Source: Ampelomyces quisqualis
Taxonomy: Eukaryota > Ascomycota > Dothideomycetes > Pleosporales > Phaeosphaeriaceae
Assembly: GCA_018398575.1 (NCBI GenBank)
Contig: JAGTXZ010000009.1
Location: 744,001-808,000, forward strand
Length of the DNA stretch: 64,000 bases
Direction of reading: 5' to 3'
Shown: positions 10,405 through 21,216 of the stretch, piece after piece
Position numbering within the stretch: the stretch's first letter is position 1
Layout of the letters: the number at the start of each line of letters is the position of its first letter
Program-made: the position numbers and the translations under genes
Notes under the pieces: model-generated
The model's input: the letters and a program-made list of their open reading frames with translations, nothing else
Told to the model about the DNA's origin: nothing
Databases searched by the model: none

Positions 10405-12142
10405 GGTGACAGGACAGCGGAATACACCGAGTCCGACGCCAAAATAGTAGTAGTGCTCGTAAGGAAGCGTCAGTAGCTTATAAATCCCGCGAATAGCACT
10501 GCTGTGGCGCTCGGAGCAAGTGTCGGCTGAGATGAGATGGAGGAGTAGAGTCCCAGTCGGGCAGCATGGGTGAGCAAAGGGACGAAGCTGACAACATGGA
10601 CATTGCTCGGCCTACCACCTAGATACTTCAATACCTGCGCCCGCCTCGCTGAACCGCATCATGTGCGGCAAGACGAGCACTCTGCAACGCGTCGCCGTGG
10701 GGCGCTCTGTCAATGTGAGACTTGAGTTCAAGGCGTGGCTGCTGGGGTTGAAGTGACGCACGCTATTTTCGGCTGTGAGCTCAGCCATGCTAAATCGGGC
10801 CTACTTGTGGTGGGCATCGCCGAGTCCGCCTCCCGTCAATCCCTACCACCAACATCTCGAATCCGTCACCCTGCACGTCTTTCGCTGCTTATCGGAGCCT
10901 TCTCTTCAAGTCTGACTTGCTACAAGAATTGTCAATCTTATGCCTGTTTGCGGCGGTTTTGCGAGGCACGGCGAAGGTCCATCATGCGCCATGAACAAAC
11001 ATGGTCAACATAGCCCGCTTGCGCCGGCTGAAGCTTGGTCTTTGTATAGTGCGAAATGACGAGAGCGTCGGTTGCACCACATCCGTACCTTGAGGCTTGC
11101 GCTCTCATTCACCTCGTCGGCCTAGGAGATGCCGTTACCACCGGCTTGCTCAGGCTGTCCATTTTTGTCTTGGCCGTCATCATCGGAGCTCATCTCATCC
11201 GCAACGTGTCCGACCATGTGCCGGTTTCTTTTGCGCATCGATCCGCTTCGTGCCGCCGCGAGCAGAACCCTGAAGCCTGCCTTCAAGGCCGTTTGGTCAC
11301 TGGTGATTCAGTCCCGCCTCGTGTACTCCGTGCATATCCAAACATGCACCTCGCCAACAGTGCCAAAGTGGGCTGGGCTTCACATTGTTGATGAACACCT
11401 GGCTCCACGTAAAGCGCCGTGCATAGGCGATTGTTGCGCGGATAAGCAAAACAACCGCCTCTACATTATGTACAACATGGGCTCACGTAGAGAAGGCGCC
11501 GAATCGGAACATGACAATCCGGTGTACATGTCTGCAAGATTCGCCTCGCCCCAGTCGTACAGGAGGAACACTCTCAATTATGTTGACGACTTCGTGCCAC
11601 CTTGAGATGCAGCCTTTGGTGCGGCACTGTTGCCAGCCGTGAGGGAGCCGAGCACACCAAAGTTAACGTCCAACTTATCTTGCAAGGCCACATCGACCCA
11701 ATGTCATAAGTGGGATAAGGCTACTGAGTCGTATCAAGAAAGCAAATCTTGGGAAACACACCCGTGGAAAGATATTCAAATATTCCATCATACTGACGAG
11801 CCTAAAAGCATCCTATCAAATACTCTACGGCACGAGCACGAACCCGGACATTGACCACAACTCACCCCAACCAGCACCAATCTCGACATGACACAACTCA
11901 CCTCACACTTCAAATCCAGACACCGACATTCTTCCCACCCCAAATACTCCAATTGGCCCCCTCTCCCGCGCCCACCACCCTATCAATGTACACCTCTCTT
12001 CGATGCCCTCCCCCCCGCCCCTCCTCACAGCAACAACACCAAGTCCAGAGCCCCCGTCTCCCAACCTTTTCTCACCCCACCACGCCGCTGAACACACACA
12101 AGCAACGAGACCACCACCTCCAAGCACCCCTCCGCCACAAAC
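10405..12142. other. 1.7-kb intergenic stretch
   Basis: Open frames at 11056-11391 and 11129-11605 (plus) overlap each other and match no family I know. The first has a hydrophobic run (LLRLSIFVLAVIIGAHLI) but no supporting start context. The last 300 bp are strongly C/A-rich, like the 5' UTRs elsewhere in the window. Confidence 0.45.
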
Positions 12143-12280
12143 ATGCCGCTGCCAGACTACCGCGAGTCAGCCTCCAAGGAGAAAACCACGGCCCTGGTGA
12201 AAGGCGCGCGTGTTTCGGCGCGCGGCATCCGGACGCCGAGTCTTCCATTGCTATTACTATTACGCTCGACGGTCTGCTGA
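12143..12280 (+). CDS. Possible 45-aa small protein
   Basis: An ATG after a C/A-rich leader (ccacaaacATG) opens a 45-codon frame beginning MPLPDYRESASKEKTTALVK and ending in a Leu-rich tail with RSTVC. The leader resembles Dothideomycete 5' UTRs, and T-rich, repetitive sequence follows the TGA. There is no family match and the frame is short, so this is only a candidate. Confidence 0.25.
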   Translation: MPLPDYRESASKEKTTALVKGARVSARGIRTPSLPLLLLLRSTVC

Positions 12281-12282
12281 GG

Positions 12283-12401
12283 GTAGTGTAGTGTAGTGTA
12301 TTGTGTTGTATTGTATTGGAAATGCTATACCACGCGTGGACCTTAGTGCGAAGACAACATGGTAGAAACGAATACGAGTATGAATACGAATACGAATACG
12401 T
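12283..12401. repeat. Two short low-complexity tracts
   Basis: 12283-12318 is made of GTAGT/GTATT pentamers; 12369-12401 is a run of GAATAC hexamers with one variant. Both lie in the probable 3' flank of ARG5,6. Confidence 0.7.
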
Positions 12402-12718
12402 AAGCACAGATTGATCCGTAGATTCGTTGTCGACGTCTTTTCTGTTCCTGGGTGTGCGTTTCCTGTCAAGGTTCCACGCGCGCGGGGGGGAGGGGGGATT
12501 GATGTGGTAGCGTGGCAATGGGGGACATGACATGGACGGAAGAAAGAAAAATATGGGTTGGGGAATATGGTTATGTACATTTTTTTTGTTTGTAAGCACA
12601 AACCCCAAGCTTTGAAAAAAAAAGGGGCCCAGATTGAGGAAATTGAAGGCGTGACATGTCTGGTAAAAACCCGCCCAGCACTACGGTCTCCTTCTCCCCC
12701 CCCTCTTCATCCCCACAT

Positions 12719-15465
12719 CTAGTAAGGAATTCCGTCATACTCGCCATAACCCAGTGCGAGATTCATATTCTGCAAACACTGCGTGGCCGCGCCTTTGAGC
12801 AAATTATCAATCGTCGCATTGACTACCACTCTCTTGCCGCTTGAATGCACCGCAAACCCACCAATCTCCACGCCATGCTTGCCAGAAATGTTCTTGACGA
12901 GGGGCGACTCGCCGACGATTTTGACGAGCTTTTCGCCTGCGTAGCGGTCTTGGTAAAGGTTGCGGATATCGCGGGACGTCATTGTGCGGTTGAGCGGGAT
13001 GGAGATGGTGTGCTTTAACGACGTACGTTAGTCATACTAGAGATTGATGGTGTGAATGGGACAGAACTTACGTGAATACCCTGGAACCAGACAGCCACAT
13101 GTGGGATGAAGGCTACTTCCAGACCGAGCTGCCGCGAGATTTCCTTCTCGTGCACGTGGTCGACTAGGCTGTATGGAATGAGGTTGTTTTCAAGGTTTTT
13201 GACGTCGTTCTTGGGGCTAGGCTTTGTGCCTGCGCCTGAGTAGCCGGATACACCGAAAACGGTGGGTTGGCCGCCGATGAATTCGAGGAGAGGTGCGATG
13301 CCGAGTTGTGCTGCCGTTGCGTAGCAGCCGGGGTTTGCTATCCGCTTGGCGTCTGCGAGCTTTCGGCGGTCTACAGTCTCGGGTAGTCCGTATGTCCAGG
13401 TGTTGTCGAATCTGTAGTCGGCGCTTAGGTCGACAATGAGGGCTTCGGAATTTCCGGTCTCGTTGATGGCGTCGACAAATGGTTTGCAGACCCCGTTTGG
13501 CAGGGCCATGACCCAACAGTCGACCTCACCCTTGTCCGCCATTTTCTTGACGTCTTCTGGGGAAAGATTCTCGTAGATGATGTTGCGCTTGGTGTAACCT
13601 TCGAGCTTCTTGCCGGCGAGTTCACGAGAGGAAACGTGCCGCAAGTCCATGTTGGGATGCTTGTTGAGGAGTTCGATAAGTGCTTGTCCAGTATATCCGC
13701 GGGCACCGATCAAAGCGACCTTGGCTGGCCAGTCTCTGCTCTTGAATTTGATGCCATATGGAGGGTTGGGGTTTGTGGTCTCTTCTGAGCGACGTGCAGT
13801 GGTTGCAAAACCTCGGCTTGATGCAGTTGCAAATTTGCTTTGCCTCATAGCCGACCTCGAAGACTGCCCCCATGTGCGCGAGCTAGCCATTGTGGAGTAA
13901 GCACGAACCTGCTGGCCCTGTTTCAAGCTTGCAACAAAGTCAGCTGCTCTTCGGAACTGCATGTCCAGGCTGTCCTTGAGCATTCCACGGCCCTGCTTCG
14001 AGTAGTTCTCGAGTAGTGAGAAGATCTCGTTGGACTCGGCATTTCCCCACCAGCAGAAGATTTCCTGGTCGCGACGAAGGAATCCGTCAGTCTTCTCCAA
14101 GTGCCACTTGACGAGGTTCTGTTCTTGGCTTTCGACGACCCAGTATAGCTTGGGGTACTTTTGCTTGATGCGCTCGAAGACAAGGTCGCTCACGTTGGTC
14201 CGGAAAGCCTCCTTGGTCGTAGAGAAGGTTGAGAGCTGCGCGAATTCGCCATCCTGTGCTGGCGGGTACACTACCGCCACGACACCCATCGAGTCATCCG
14301 AGAAGATCTCGAAAGAGCGGTTCTTGAGGTTTTCCAGATACTTGTTCACCGCATCGGAAGCTTCGGCGCCGCCCCGATCCCTCGCGAGGGCATCCGACAG
14401 TGCCTTGAGGTCCAGATCTTGGTACTTGGAAACCTCGTTGACGCTGCCACCGTTGCGGATCAGCGTGCCACCTCCAGTGTGGGTGAAGAGCTCCTTTCCG
14501 AGGTTCTGCGGGTGGGTAATGGCAACGCTCGATGTGCGTGGCAGGCCATCCAGGAGGTTCTTCGCCTCGACAATCTTCAGCTTCGTGCCGTACCTAACCC
14601 ACGGTTGCTTCATGTATGTGTCGTACTCGCCCTCGAGGTTAATGTGCGAGATGAGCTTGCCCGTCTCCTGGTTGAACAGACCGCCCTTCTCGGACAAGTA
14701 GATGACCTTCAAAGGCTCGAACTTGCGCGCCAGAGCTGCGGCGACCACGTCTGCGTTGACATTGAGGATCTGGCCATCCACCGTCTCAGCCATGGAGCAC
14801 AGAATAGGCAGCTCGTTGTTCTCGAGCGCGTCCATGATTGGCCTGGGGTTGATTTCGTTGATCTTGCCCACATACTTCCACTTTTCCTTGTCCAGATAGT
14901 CTGCCTGCAGCGCACCCGCCGTGATGGGGCGCGCAGGCACCCCCCAGTCGCGCTTGAGTGTCATGACCAGGTCCATGTTGGCCTCGAGGAACAGCTTGCG
15001 CGCAATGGCCAGTGTCTTCTTGTCGGTGACGCGGATGCCGTCGATAAAGTCGGGCTCCACGCCCGAGTCCAGCAGCAGCTGGTTCATCTGCGGGCCGGCG
15101 CCATGGACGATGATGGGATACAGCCCGATTGCGTGGAGCTGCTGCAGTGCGAAACACAGCTCTTGCAGATGGTCGGTCAGGATGGCGCCCCCGACCTTGA
15201 CCACGGCGAATTGGTGCGGCGACACGGACCGGAACTGGCCGAGGTACTGGTCGACTTCTCTGCGCGAGCTGGCACTGGCGAGCAGGTTCAGGAAGGCGGC
15301 GTAGATGGACGACTTCTTGCCATCGCTGGACGAGGCGAACAGGCGGCTTGGGGCCGCGCTGGCTACGAGGGCGCGGGGGAGGGCGCGTGGCGTGCGCGAG
15401 GCAGCGAGGACGGGGCGGGAGGAGCGTGCGGCCACACGAGCACCAGCACGTACGACGCCCTGCAT
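12719..15465 (-). CDS. ARG5,6: ARG5,6 polyprotein: acetylglutamate kinase and N-acetyl-gamma-glutamyl-phosphate reductase
   Basis: Two exons, 13072-15465 and 12719-13012, with a 59-nt intron (donor GTAAGT); 895 aa. It supplies the second and third steps of arginine synthesis in mitochondria as one precursor later cut in two. The N-terminus is an Arg/Ala-rich presequence. The kinase domain (about 60-340) shows VVKVGGAIL, IIVHGAGPQMN and the C-terminal HTGGGTLIRNG. A DUF619/GNAT-like domain follows (about 370-500, including FEIFSDDSMGVVAVVYPP and WHLEKTDGFLRRDQ). A second Ser/Arg-rich presequence-like stretch (about 530-570, RGFATTARRSEE) marks the internal cleavage region. The reductase (about 580-895) has ALIGARGYTGQALIEL and the catalytic Cys in ANPGCYATAAQLG. 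The last exon (TSRDIRNLYQDRYAGEKLV) ends it. Length and order match fungal homologues. Confidence 0.97.
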
Positions 15466-16121
15466 GGTGGAGTGCAGGCGTGGAATGGGGTGTCGGCGGG
15501 GCGAGTGCAGGAAACAGGAAGACAGAGAATGTCAATATTGACGCTGAACTTGGAATTTCGTCCCGCCGATAACGCAGCCGTCCAGCTTTGGTCCCGCAGG
15601 TGGCCCCAGCATCCCTACGCTCAGTCTGGGGGAACGGCTGCTTGATTGGGCCGGCGGCGGTGCTTCGCCCAATCTCTTGCCTGCCATCTGCGTCGTCACG
15701 GGCTTGTTCTGCTGCTCTCGTGTAGCGCTGAACACGGAGACGTCCAATGCCATGCACGTGATGCCATGCCATTGCGCGGCGTGACGTGCATTGGCGAGGA
15801 CCAGTGCAATTGGCGACTATAGACAGGAAAGCACGGCTCTCAGTGCGCAGCAATCATAATAAACTCCATTGTTCGTCTCAAGATGCACAGTGTACCTAGG
15901 TAGCCCGTCGGTGCGAGGCGGCCGTTGGCATGCAAAGCAAGACAAGAAAAATCCAATCCGTCGCTCCCAGTTCGCCGTAGCCGTGAATCCTACACGGACG
16001 CTGTCACTGCCTACTCACAGCGCAGCTCGTAGCCACCTCGGCCCGTTGCGTGGCTATACAAGTCCCACTCCTCCTCGCAATTAATATGGGCTTGGTATCG
16101 TGGTATCGGGCATAAGGGCGT
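15466..16121. other. Intergenic between ARG5,6 and SNC1
   Basis: Upstream flank of ARG5,6 and downstream flank of SNC1. I looked for a TGACTC-type cross-pathway-control site close to the ARG5,6 start and did not see a clear one. No gene supported. Confidence 0.5.
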
Positions 16122-16617
16122 TTATTTCTTCGTGGCCATGACTGCAGCCTGTTAGCGGTCCGGCATAGCAGTCCACCACCCCGGCGTGAGGCGGGCGACG
16201 GCGACTCACCGGAAGGAACAATAATGACAACAAGCAGGATGATGATGCCGACAATGAGGCACATGCGCATCTTCATGTCCTTCCACCACATCTGCTTGCG
16301 CACGCGGTTGGCGCCCCTTCGGAAGCCCTGGGCGGACACAGCGAGGTTGTCGGTCTTGTCTTGGAGGGAGTCCAGGCGGGCCCCTCGCTCCGAGACCTTG
16401 TTGATGTTGTCGCGCATGATGCCGACGGTGCTGTCGATTTCCTGGCTGCGAGTCAGTGCGCGAGGTCACGGAGATGGAGATGCGCAAGAAAGAAGCGCAG
16501 ACGTACCGCCTGCAGCGCTGCTGTGCGGTGGTTGCCATTCTGGCCCTGGGCGCCTTGCTGGGCGCCGGCACCGCCAGCGGGGATGTACGGGTCGTAGGGC
16601 TGCTCGCGGTCGGCCAT
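16122..16617 (-). CDS. SNC1: Synaptobrevin/VAMP (R-SNARE)
   Basis: Three exons, 16507-16617, 16210-16441 and 16122-16141, with 65- and 67-nt introns; 120 aa. An exocytic v-SNARE that drives fusion of secretory vesicles with the plasma membrane. The Pro/Gly/Gln-rich head (MADREQPYDPYIPAGG) precedes the SNARE motif (STVGIMRDNINKVSERGARL, DSLQDKTDNL) with the ionic-layer Arg in VSERGARLDS. The pre-membrane basic stretch RKQMWWKDMKMRM leads into one tail anchor (LIVGIIILLVVIIVP), and the tiny last exon adds VMATKK. Length, topology and motif order match Snc1/Snc2. The final exon is 20 nt, so automated annotation may miss it and extend the protein into intron sequence. Confidence 0.95.
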
Positions 16618-17660
16618 GGCGGAGGAAGTGAGGGTCTGGGAAGATTCGGTGGCAGCGGGCGAAAAGTTTGCGTGTGTGTTGAGGTGCGTGGATGGCGAGG
16701 GGTGGCGGAGTGATGGTGCTGGTGAGGGCGAGGGCGAGGGCGCAAAGGCACGAGCTTAGATCAATGTGTCGGCTATGTCTGGACTGCGAGGCTGTGAAAC
16801 CACGACGAACATTTCAGCGCAGTCGGACCGCGAGTGTCTGCGGTGACGTGCAAGCGCGACGACCGCATTTCGGTCGCTGCATCTATTTGGTGCGTCAACA
16901 TTATTATTCGCGTTCGTGGAGGCTGCCGTCTGCGCCACACGTGACGATTTGCCCTCTGCGCCACACGTGACGATTACGAGTCCAGTGCGTGGCAAGCCTC
17001 GGCGCAACCAGCGGCCCTCCAGCAACCCACTCGTGTCCGCTTCGGTCGAGCGCAGCCAGCAGATGCCAGCGGCACGCAGACACTCTGCGACGCTTCACGC
17101 CGCAGGCCGTTTGGAAGCGTGCATGTACCCGTCCCCACTGAGAGTGAGACTCGAGAGACTAAGCGGACATGTCCGTACACGGTCTAGCGGCTGCTGCTTG
17201 CACAGGCGGGCGCAACACCACCAATGGCCGCTTGCAGACGCGCAACCTGGAGGCGCCCAGGACCAGCTAGAGACGAGCCGGCTCCGGCTTCTCCTGAGTC
17301 CTCCTTCACCTCTGCTGAGTCTGCTCCTCCTCTGCACACCCACCGTGACCCTCTCGCTTCCTACACCGGCACGCTCTTTCATCGCCCCGTCGCCCGTCGC
17401 CTGTCGCTCGCCGCCCGCCCCGGCCGCGCTGCTTTCCCACCTGCCCCGGACCCGTCCCTCGTTTCACCCATACCCTACCCCAACCATTGCGCCCTCCCTC
17501 CGCCGCCCCGCCATCACCATCTTCGGTCGCCACGTGAACTCGACCGCTCCTCCTCACCACTCCACCGCGCAACGCGACGTCATCCGGCCCGGTGCTTGTC
17601 CCTGAGCGCACGCGCTAACCCCCATCGACTCACCTGCATCCTGGCTGCCTCATCCACATC
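16618..17660. promoter_or_regulatory. Divergent promoter region of SNC1 and the DFG5-like gene
   Basis: A 1-kb gap between two divergent starts. It holds a 21-bp direct repeat at 16929 and 16955, each with a CACGTGAC core, a bHLH-type site. The last 350 bp before 17661 are C/T-rich, typical of strong fungal promoters and leaders. Confidence 0.5.
16929..16975. repeat. Tandem 21-bp direct repeat with CACGTGAC cores
   Basis: Two identical 21-bp copies start at 16929 and 16955 (26-bp spacing), each reading TCTGCGC, CACACGTGAC, GATT. CACGTG is the recognition core of bHLH factors such as Cbf1/Pho4 types; which factor binds is not shown. Confidence 0.75.
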
Positions 17661-19110
17661 ATGAAGCTCACCTCTGTCGTCGGCGCCCTGGGCGCCTCGA
17701 GCCTGCTGCTGTCCGGCGTCGGCGCAATCGACCTGGACATCACTTCGCCTGGTGCGCCTGCCTGCCTGCTCATGTGTCGCATGGCCTGCTAACCCGCCCA
17801 GATTCAATCAAGCAGGCCGCCAAGGCCCTTTCCATGAACTTGCGAGCATTCTACACCGGCGACCGTGTCGGTGACACACCTGGCAATTTGCCAGACCCGT
17901 ACTTCTGGTGGGAAGCAGGCGCCATGTTCAACGCCTTCATTGACTACTGGTACTACACGGGCGACGACAGATACAACGCCATCACTGTGCAAGCTATGGA
18001 GCACCAGATTGGAGACTACAGCGCCTTCATGCCCCCCAACCAGACCAAGACCCTCGGAAACGACGACCAGGCCTTTTGGGGAATGGCCGCCATGTCTGCC
18101 GCCGAAAACAAGCTGCCCGATCTTGGGAACGGAAAGCCTTCGTGGCTCAGCTTGGCCCAGGCCGTATTCAACACCCAGAAGGACCGCTGGGACAACGCAA
18201 CCTGTGGCGGAGGCTTGAGGTGGCAGATCTTCACCTTCAACAATGGTTACAACTACAAGAACACCATCTCCAACGGATGCTTCTTCAACGTTGCTGCACG
18301 CCTGTACAAGTACCTTGGAGACCAGACCTACGCCGACTGGGCTGAGAAGGCATGGGAGTGGGAACTTTCCGTGGGACTCATGAGCCCCGACTACCACTAC
18401 TTCGACGGCACCGACAGTCTGCAGAACTGCTCCAACATCCAAGCCATCCAATGGACGTACAATGCCGGCGTTCACATGGCTGGTGCTGCAGCCATGTGGA
18501 ATGTGGTGAGTACAGCTCGCAGTCTCTATCATGCGCACCCGCTAACTTGCGCCAGACTCAAGACCAACTCTGGAGAGGCCGACTCGAGGGTATCATCAAA
18601 GGTGCCAGTGTCTTCTTCAACGACAATGTTATGATTGAAGTCGCCTGTGAGAACAATGGAAAATGTAATACCGACCAGCGTTCGTTCAAGGCTTATCTGG
18701 CGCGATGGATGGGATACACCGCCATCGTCGCGCCCTGGACGCGCCAACTCATCGACCCACTTTTGAAGACCTCCGCCCAAGCCGCGGCTAAGCAGTGTAT
18801 TGGTGGCGCTAGCCAGACTTCTTGTGGTCTTCGTTGGGTCGACAACGGCAAGTTCGACGGCAGCATTGGTGTTGGTGAGCAAATGGCCGGACTGGAAATC
18901 GTCCAAGCTCTACTCTACCCTACCGTGGGTGGACCTGCTACTGCCAAAGCTGGTGGCATTTCCGTCAGCAAGCCGGACGCCGGTTCCGATGTTCCCCAGT
19001 CGGCCATCACATTCAACACAGTCACCACTGGAGACAAGGCCGGTGCTAGTATCTTGACACTACTTGTCTTGGTAACGATTCTCGTTGGTGCTTGGTGGAT
19101 GGTGTCATAG
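17661..19110 (+). CDS. DFG5: DFG5/DCW1-type GPI-anchored endo-1,6-alpha-mannosidase (GH76)
   Basis: Three exons, 17661-17751, 17802-18505 and 18556-19110, with two 50-nt introns; 449 aa. Family members sit on the outer plasma membrane and transfer GPI-mannoproteins to cell-wall glucan. A signal peptide (KLTSVVGALGASSLLLSGVG) is followed by a GH76 domain: PDPYFWWEAGAMFNAFIDYW, the catalytic Asp pair at about D118-D119 in TLGNDDQAFWGMAAM, and CGGGLRWQIF. Several N-glycosylation sites are visible (for example DNATCGG). The C-terminus has a Ser/Thr/Asp spacer and a hydrophobic end (ILTLLVLVTILVGAWWMVS), the pattern of a GPI-attachment signal. Frame continuity supports both junctions. Whether it is the DFG5 or DCW1 orthologue cannot be told here. 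Confidence 0.95.
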
Positions 19111-19591
19111 TCGTGTTTGGTGTAAATATGTACCATCAGCAACGCGCAAGATTGACTGTTCAAGCATTTCGTGGCGCTCCGAGTGGGATCTATGCCGCTT
19201 CCTGTCATGTCCTCTTCTTTTGCATTTACATTACTTGACTCTGGAGGTTATCACAAGCACTGTAACATGTACGCTTTCATATATGGGATTGCCGGCGTCT
19301 AATGCACATCGGTTGATGTAGCTCATTTTTTGGGGCAGAAAGCCAATGAACAAAATCTTGGTCAAGGTAGCGATTGCTTCACGTCGGTCGGTCTTTACCG
19401 TGCCACTAACGGCTTCCGAGGCAGGCACCAAGTGCCACGAATCTTTCTGCATTCGACCTTGAGACCAAGGCCTCTGTTTGCCTTTGATCCTCGTGTTGCG
19501 GCTTCATCCTTACTCCCTCCAACAGTTCACGCTGCTTCGTTGAGGCGATTTCAACTTAACAGTATTCTTATACCAGTCTACAATCTTCACC
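19111..19591. other. Intergenic, nothing recognised
   Basis: 3' flank of the mannosidase gene and 5' flank of the next. CA-rich leader just before 19592. Confidence 0.5.
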
Positions 19592-20918
19592 ATGGTCACA
19601 CATTCGCAACGACACGACTCAGGCATGGATGAGCCCATTCTCGCCAATCCACAGAACCAAAATCGTTATCAAAAGCACCAGAGCTCCACGTCGATCATGA
19701 ACAATAATCTCACGGCAAACCAGCAGATGCAGATAGCCCGTACCGAGTATCTGAATGCACGTAGCATGTTACTCAGAAACTTCCTCAAACAGTGCTTGCC
19801 CGATCGTCGATGGATGGAGAATCCACGAAACCCTGTGCAATCAGGCAACGGGGACATCAAATCAGACTTCGCGCTCTTGGAGCGGCTCACCGATCACTAC
19901 GAGAAAGAGGAGTTCAAGAAGGTACTAAGGCTTCTTTACGGCACTTGCTGTCTCACGATGAGGTCTGAAACTACGTGAGTCGATCCCCGCCAGCCTGAGC
20001 ACATGCTCACCACGATACAGTGCGACACCTCCATTCAGTTTATCCGAGAGCACGACCAAACCCAAAAACTCGTCGGTATGGAACGGCGTCAAGTCGGAGC
20101 AAAACATCGTCCAACTCAAGAGGCAATCCGCGCGTACAATCCAACAGGCTCGTCAACCGATCCCTCGCTTTCCACACAATATCATCGAAAATAGCGACAT
20201 GGTCGTGATATTGAATGCTCGAGCCACAGTGCTCCTCAACATATCCTTCCGCGAACTCCGCCAACAGAAACAAATCATCAAGCTGGCGGCACTTGCCTTA
20301 AAGCTCTGGCGATCACGCACTGATCATACGGAATGGGCCGATGTCATGTCCGACTTGGGTACCACAGACGAAGAATATGCCTGGATCATACTGTATTTGT
20401 TACAACTCATCCGCGAAGACATATACCAATGCCTCACCAGCGCAATTCAAGAATTCCACAATACTGAAGGTGTCGAACAGAAGAGGCACATTGAAGTGTT
20501 CCGCGAGAGCGCAAATACCTGGCGGAAGTTGATCAACAGACGAAACGAAGCAGCACACGGCCGCGAACATCCCATAGAGTCCAAGCACCGATTCAACCTC
20601 AGAATAATACGATCGAGGCATTACTAGGAGACAAAATTGGAGTCTCTCTGGAGCAAATACTCCACCGAGCTGTCTCAGTCGCTCCCACACGTATGGAATC
20701 GAGAACACGACTACGGAGCTGAATGGACAGGTCCGTTGATTAGCGATGAGAACGACAAGTCAGCACCTGTACCTATCGAATCTCCGTGGTTGAAGAGAGG
20801 AAGCAGCGGATATTGGTTCAGGTTGAGGGAGGATGATAAAGACAAGCGACCACTCGATGTGGAAGATGGTACAAGTGGATATGAAAGTACAAAGCACATG
20901 AAATCGATGCCGCGATGA
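19592..20918 (+). CDS. Unknown protein; frame continues past an in-frame TAG
   Basis: Exon 1 is 19592-19974 and exon 2 starts at 20021, joined over a 46-nt intron (GTGAGT...GATACAG) that keeps frame. The frame reaches TAG 20625-20627 (329 aa) and, in the same frame, stays open to TGA 20916-20918 (426 codons in all). The part after the TAG (LESLWSKYSTELSQSL, VWNREHDYGAEWTGPL, ESPWLKRGSSGYWFRLRED) has normal protein composition, so it looks like the true C-terminus. No domain is recognised: helices (ELRQQKQIIKLAALALKLWR, EEYAWIILYLLQLIREDIYQ) dominate and there is no signal or membrane segment. A different splice near 20500-20600 bypassing the TAG is possible, but I saw no good donor. Confidence 0.6.
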
Positions 20919-21216
20919 GGAAAGCTGTGTGAATGTCAGGTGGACTAAGCGGGGGAGCTATCATGAAACTCTATCGTTGTATTCTTTTGGGCTGGGATTG
21001 ATCCAGCGTCATGGCCGCAGCCGAATTCGCAAAGTAGGTAGAACGGGACATGATCTGTATTTTACGACTAGCTGGCAACGTGAGATGTCTTACCACACAC
21101 GGTAATGACAGTGAGAGACTAGTCCTCGCTTATCTTATCCTGATCCCTGCAAGAAAAGTTCCAACCCCACAGAACTTCGCTGCACAAAGCTGGCACAACT
21201 CAAACATCAATTCGAG

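Noticed and set aside
11056..11605. Two overlapping plus-strand frames with a hydrophobic stretch
   Set aside because: They overlap in different frames, match no family I know and lack splice signals that would make a longer gene.
14419..15645. 408-codon plus-strand frame antisense to ARG5,6
   Set aside because: Mirror of a strongly conserved, GC-biased coding sequence; composition (runs of LELARQ, HLRAGAMDD) is that of an antisense frame.
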